This document shows, in pieces, positions 60,370 to 64,000 of a stretch of DNA of 64,000 nucleotides. The first letter of the stretch is position 1, and each line of letters opens with the position of its first letter. Origin of the DNA: Drechslerella dactyloides (lineage: Eukaryota > Ascomycota > Orbiliomycetes > Orbiliales > Orbiliaceae); the NCBI GenBank assembly GCA_020064725.1, contig JAGTWJ010000001.1:248001-312000 (forward strand). Reading direction: 5' to 3'. The translations under genes were made by a program, and so were the position numbers. The notes beneath the pieces are model-generated. The model was not told the DNA's origin. It saw nothing but the letters and a program-made list of their open reading frames with translations, and did no database searches.

Positions 60370-61354
60370 ATGGCATCGACGCCGACCATCTCCGTCAACT
60401 CTCCCCCGACGTCCTCCCGCCCCTCCCTCGACAGCTCCGCCGCGCCCTCCCGCCTGTCCTCGGACTCCCTGCACTCCCTCGCCTCCCTGCCCTCGCACAC
60501 CGGCACGCCGCCCATCCCCTCCCTCCGCCAGCACCCAGCAGCGCAACGCCGCAACCGCTCCGCGCTCCGCGAGTTCTACGGCCTGCGGCGCCGCGACGAC
60601 GAGTCGCCGGCCAGCGGACCCGCCACGCGAACCTCGCAGAGTCCCTCCGAGGGCACCGTCGATGGGGACACCACCGTCTCGACCATCACCGTTAGTACCG
60701 CGGCAGCAGCAGCGGACGGCTACCTTCCCGCGGACGAGCTTGACAGCGCGGTGTTCGACGCGCAGGGATGCGCGGATGCCTTGATCGGTGCGCGGGATTT
60801 GAAGGGGTTGCTGAGGGTTGAGAATGGGCTCGTGAACGATATCCGCGGGCTGGACGGGGAGCGGAAGAGTCTCGTGTACGATAACTATAATAAACTGATC
60901 GCGGCGACGGATACCATCCGTAGCGTACGTTTCCCCCTCCCACCTCCCTCCTCACCCAACCACTTCGGATGCTACAATATTACAAGGTTGATGGACAGCA
61001 TGCTAAAGTAATACATAGATGAGGTCAAACATGGACCCCCTAACACCGGCAACCACAACCCTCCTCCCAGCAATATCCCACATCGCCTCCGTCTCCGAAT
61101 CCCTCATCACAACCGTCCACACACCTGACAATACCACCACTACTACAGATTCAGCACACCGCCACCGGGCATCCGTCCGCCATACCCTCGACACCCCAGA
61201 CCGCATGGCGCACCTGCTGGCCGCCGGGCAGCGGGAGGCTGCAGAACGCGAGTGGGTTGCTGCCAAACTGTCTGTCGCGCGGTGGAAGGGCGTGGCAGAG
61301 GGCGATGTGCAGCGGTTTCTAGAGCGGGGGGAGAGTGTGCTGAAGGGTGGGTGA
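60370..61354 (+). CDS. VPS51: VPS51, GARP tethering complex subunit, 2 exons
   Basis: Subunit of the GARP complex that tethers endosome-derived vesicles at the late Golgi and binds the t-SNARE Tlg1. Exons 60370..60924 and 61019..61354, 296 aa, in phase. The first 110 residues are Ser/Pro-rich. The Vps51/Vps67 core follows: FYGLRRRDDE, then LLRVENGLVNDIRGLDGERKSLVYDNY, KLIAATDTIR, and across the intron MRSNMDPL. The C-terminal part is helical and ends ERGESVLKGG. SYS1, acting in the same Golgi compartment, is elsewhere in this window; the two are not neighbours. Convergent with SKN7. Confidence 0.93.
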
Positions 61355-62021
61355 TTGCGACTGACATGATGGCGGTGAGGCCGGTTAGCCGGGTGCTGGC
61401 TACCATTAGACAGGTCAGGACAGTCTGATAAGATTACGGAGATATACCTACTCTGGCGATACACGACCTGGGTACACATGCCTCTTACCCAGTTTGAGAA
61501 TACGACTAGCAGGCTGGATGTATGAGTTAAGACGCGACCAGCAGTATACTTCAGAGCGCAGCTTCGTCGAGAATACCCTACATATATGCATAGATGGATC
61601 GATACTACATATACCCGCATCTCCAACGACTTAATGGTAGCATGTTACACAATTTCACACAAGACACCACCACGACATACCCAACTAGTACCTACGCCAC
61701 AAGGAATAGATAGATCGAAGAATGTGTGTGGGGAAAACTTCCGTATTGTATAAATGCAATCGTACATATGAATCAACATACGCCAAGTAAGGATACTTGA
61801 ATATATCTAACAAATGCACACGCGCTAGCTGCTATCAACCGCATGCTATCAACCGTCGCCGATACAAAGGAAAAACAAAAACTGGCATCCATCGCATGCC
61901 ACCAATAACCAAGTAATAAAAGTGTGTAGAATAAATATGGTACTCGAATCCCACCTAAACCCAACCCATACCAATGATACGATCGATACTCGACAGACGG
62001 ACGTAATTTATTTAAACCGCA
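61355..62021. other. Intergenic between convergent VPS51 and SKN7
   Basis: 667 bp holding both 3' ends; AT-rich from about 61560 to 62010. Nothing else seen. Confidence 0.55.
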
Positions 62022-64000
62022 CTATGCAGCGCTAAACCGCATCCTCTTCATCCGCGAGTCCGCGTAATCATCATGAATCCCCGCGTCGATTGGCCGCCGC
62101 ATCGCACCTCGCGGCGACGCTGCAACTACACCCTGCGCGGGACCGGGTCCCAACCCGCCTAGATTACCGGCATATATCCCCGCCGACGCGCTCAACATGT
62201 CGCTTTCAACACTGGCGTTGCCGCCGCTATTCTCGCTGCTGGCACGCCGTCCCGCGCTGCCGCCGACGCTGCTACCAGGGCCGCCGTTCGGGTATCCACC
62301 GCTGCTGCTACTGCCCTCCGTCGAGGCGAACGTGTAGTCCGGACCGGCTTCGCCGCTGTTACTATGGCTGTGACTATGGCTGTGGCTGTGGCTGTGACTA
62401 TGGCTATGGTGGTGGTGGTGGTGCGAGTGGTGCGGGTGGTGCGAGCTTGTCGATGATGGGCGTGGCGCAGACGACGGGACGACCTCGACGGAGCTGTCGG
62501 GGGTGTCCTGCGCGCCGCCGGTGGTGGTGTCGTCCTCGTCGTCGGCGTGGGAGGCCGTCGCGGTGTCGTACTCAATCTTGAGGATCGGTGAGTTTGAAGG
62601 TTTTGACGACTCCGCCTTGGGTGTGAAGGCGGACGGCGGCGCGGGGAGCGCGGGGAGCGCCGTCGGCGTGGTTGCATCCGGTGGGTCTTCTTGCAGCGGG
62701 GACAGGTACTTCTGGAGCATCTGGAGGAGCCCGTCGCGCGTGAACGGCTTCGGGAGGACGTCAATCATGCCTATGATTTGTTAGTTGCTGAGAATATCAA
62801 ATGGACAGGTGGCCAGACTCACCAGCGTTGAAGTAGATGTTGATGTCCGTGGCACGAATGTTGGACGTCATGGCGATGACAGGCGGGTCGGACCGGCTGG
62901 GCCGCTCGGTGCGGATGACCTGCGTCGTGCTCACGCCGTCGAGGTTGGGCATCACGATGTCCATCAGGATTAGATCGTATCCGTGCTCCCCAGCGTCGTG
63001 AATCTTGCGCACCGCCTCAAAGCCGTCGCACTATAAAACATCAGCACCGAAACAGATTGCTTTCGACTTGATCTATATGATAACTCACCGCAAAATAGCC
63101 CATGCAGCCCGTCGCCTCGAGGAACTTGAGCCCGATCTTGCGACACGTCGGATCGTCCTCGACAAGCAGCACCTTGGGGGTCTGCCGCCACCGCGGCGCG
63201 ACGAACCCCGTGCTCTTCTTCCGCAGCCCCTGTGGCCGCCGCGTCTCCTGCCGGAAGGTCGTCGACACCTGCGGATCCGTCGCGTCCAGCACGATGCCGG
63301 ACTGCGACGCCGTATTGCCGAACCCGCTGAGCGTGAACGCGTCCACCGCCAGCCCGCCGTTCCCGTTCATCTCGCCGTAGTGACTCGGCGGGCCGTGCGG
63401 GGGCCCCGCGACGGTCACCTGTTGGTTATGCAGGAAGCGTTCCGCCTGCTGGATCGGTGTCGCGGCGACGTGCAGCGGCGTAGATCCCGGTGGCCCAGGC
63501 GGTGGTGGGACCGAGTGCTCCAGCAGCTGCGGGGGCATATGCGTCAGTTGGTTCTCATGGCGCGAGATGAACGGCCCATCCGGCGGGGGCGGGCCACCGC
63601 CCGTCGGCGCATCGTGCGGCACGACCTGGCCGGTGCGCACGAAGCGGGTGAGCAGTTCTTCGGAACGGTTCACGCGGACGGTCAGCGTAAAGATCTCGTG
63701 CACGGCGTTATGGTACTGCTGTACCATCGCGTCAACGCGGCGGACAACATCTGCGAGGCTGTTCTGCAGCTGAATGACGAGGGCCTGGTCGGCAGTGCTC
63801 TGCGGCTCCTCGGACTCTTTCTTCTGCCGCTGCGACGGGGCCTTGCGTTTGATACCCTCGAGGTTGTTGTCGTTGCCGAGACGGAACTGCGGGTGGTGGA
63901 ATTCCCAAGCTTGGTCCTACGTTGAATAATGATATCGTCAGCACGTCGCTCGCATGGGAGAGGGAGGTGGGTGGTGGAGACCGGACATACCCCATTGGGT
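62022..64000 (-). CDS. SKN7: SKN7/PRR1 response regulator with HSF-type DNA-binding domain (partial, 5' end outside window)
   Basis: Transcription factor of the two-component stress pathway. Visible exons: 64000..63991 (partial), 63916..63089, 63030..62823 and 62770..62022. The end of the HSF-type domain is seen (AWEFHHPQFRLGN..LEGIKRKAP), then a coiled coil (ALVIQLQNSLADVVRRVDAM), a Pro-rich linker, and a receiver domain: KVLLVEDDPTCRKIG, the phosphoacceptor Asp in LILMDIVMPNLDG, AMTSNI and the PKPF Lys. The C-terminal tail has a His/Ser repeat (about ten SH or HH pairs) and ends RMKRMRFSAA. All visible junctions are in phase. Only the very end of the DNA-binding domain lies inside the window. 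Confidence 0.93.
62364..62450. repeat. GTGGCT/GTGACTATG coding repeat (His-Ser tract of SKN7)
   Basis: Alternating 6-bp units, with a GGTGGT core, encode the Ser-His and poly-His run in the SKN7 tail on the minus strand. Mixed codons suggest it is not a very recent expansion. Confidence 0.8.

Noticed and set aside
61003..61626. 207-codon minus-strand frame over VPS51 exon 2
   Set aside because: Overlaps the conserved VPS51 exon in antisense and has no domain; long only because the region lacks stops.
62090..62581. Arg/Cys/Tyr-rich plus-strand frame opposite the SKN7 tail
   Set aside because: Antisense reading of the His/Ser repeat and Ser/Gly-rich tail.
1..64000. CRISPR arrays, bacterial operons, insertion sequences
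   Set aside because: Intron-containing fungal genes throughout; no regularly spaced repeats, no intact transposase, no terminal inverted repeats seen by eye.

Overview
The window is nuclear DNA of a filamentous ascomycete (Pezizomycotina). Almost every gene is split by short introns (about 50-110 nt) with GTRNGT-type donors and YAG acceptors. The proteins are fungal: a WOPR regulator of the WOR1/RYP1/SGE1 type, SKN7, LCB3-type phosphatase, UsgS-like membrane protein, MDV1 and VPS51. One decayed gene carries C-to-T stop codons of the type left by repeat-induced point mutation (RIP). I cannot name the species. Exon boundaries below were read by hand from splice signals, reading frame and remembered family sequence; no alignment was run.

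Layout. 0-12 kb is a dense housekeeping block: U2A' (LEA1, -) and GMP synthase (GUA1, +) share a 476-bp divergent promoter, followed by an LCB3-type lipid phosphatase (+), threonine synthase (THR4, -) and a FUS1-like membrane protein with an SH3 domain (-). 12.1-21.5 kb is gene-poor and accessory in character: a 5-kb stretch with no gene, a small nucleotidyltransferase-fold gene (+), an intron-containing tRNA-Phe (-), a broken paralogue of the nucleotidyltransferase gene, and an uncharacterised fungal protein (-). 22-28.3 kb is compact again: BCP1 (+), COQ1 (-) divergent from a UsgS-like gene (+), and SYS1 (-). 29.7-31.1 kb holds the WOPR regulator (-) with a long, repeat-bearing 5' leader. 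32.5-35.6 kb has no gene. 35.9-37.2 kb is a multi-exon pseudogene (-). 37.7-39.5 kb encodes mitochondrial asparaginyl-tRNA synthetase (-). 39.6-47.4 kb is a 7.7-kb desert with one promoter-like stretch near 46.0 kb. 47.4-64 kb is a second dense block: microbial-type PARG-like protein (+), the PI4P 5-kinase MSS4 (-), MDV1 (+), CUE3 (+), VPS51 (+) and SKN7 (-, cut by the window end).

Functionally the recognised genes are core cell biology: splicing, purine, threonine and ubiquinone synthesis, sphingolipid and phosphoinositide metabolism, Golgi/endosome traffic, mitochondrial fission and translation, ribosome rescue, and stress or morphogenesis transcription. They are ordinary neighbours rather than one pathway. 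The less usual content lies in the two gene-poor intervals (12-21.5 kb and 32-47 kb), where decayed genes, low-complexity DNA and unexplained promoter-like stretches are found.
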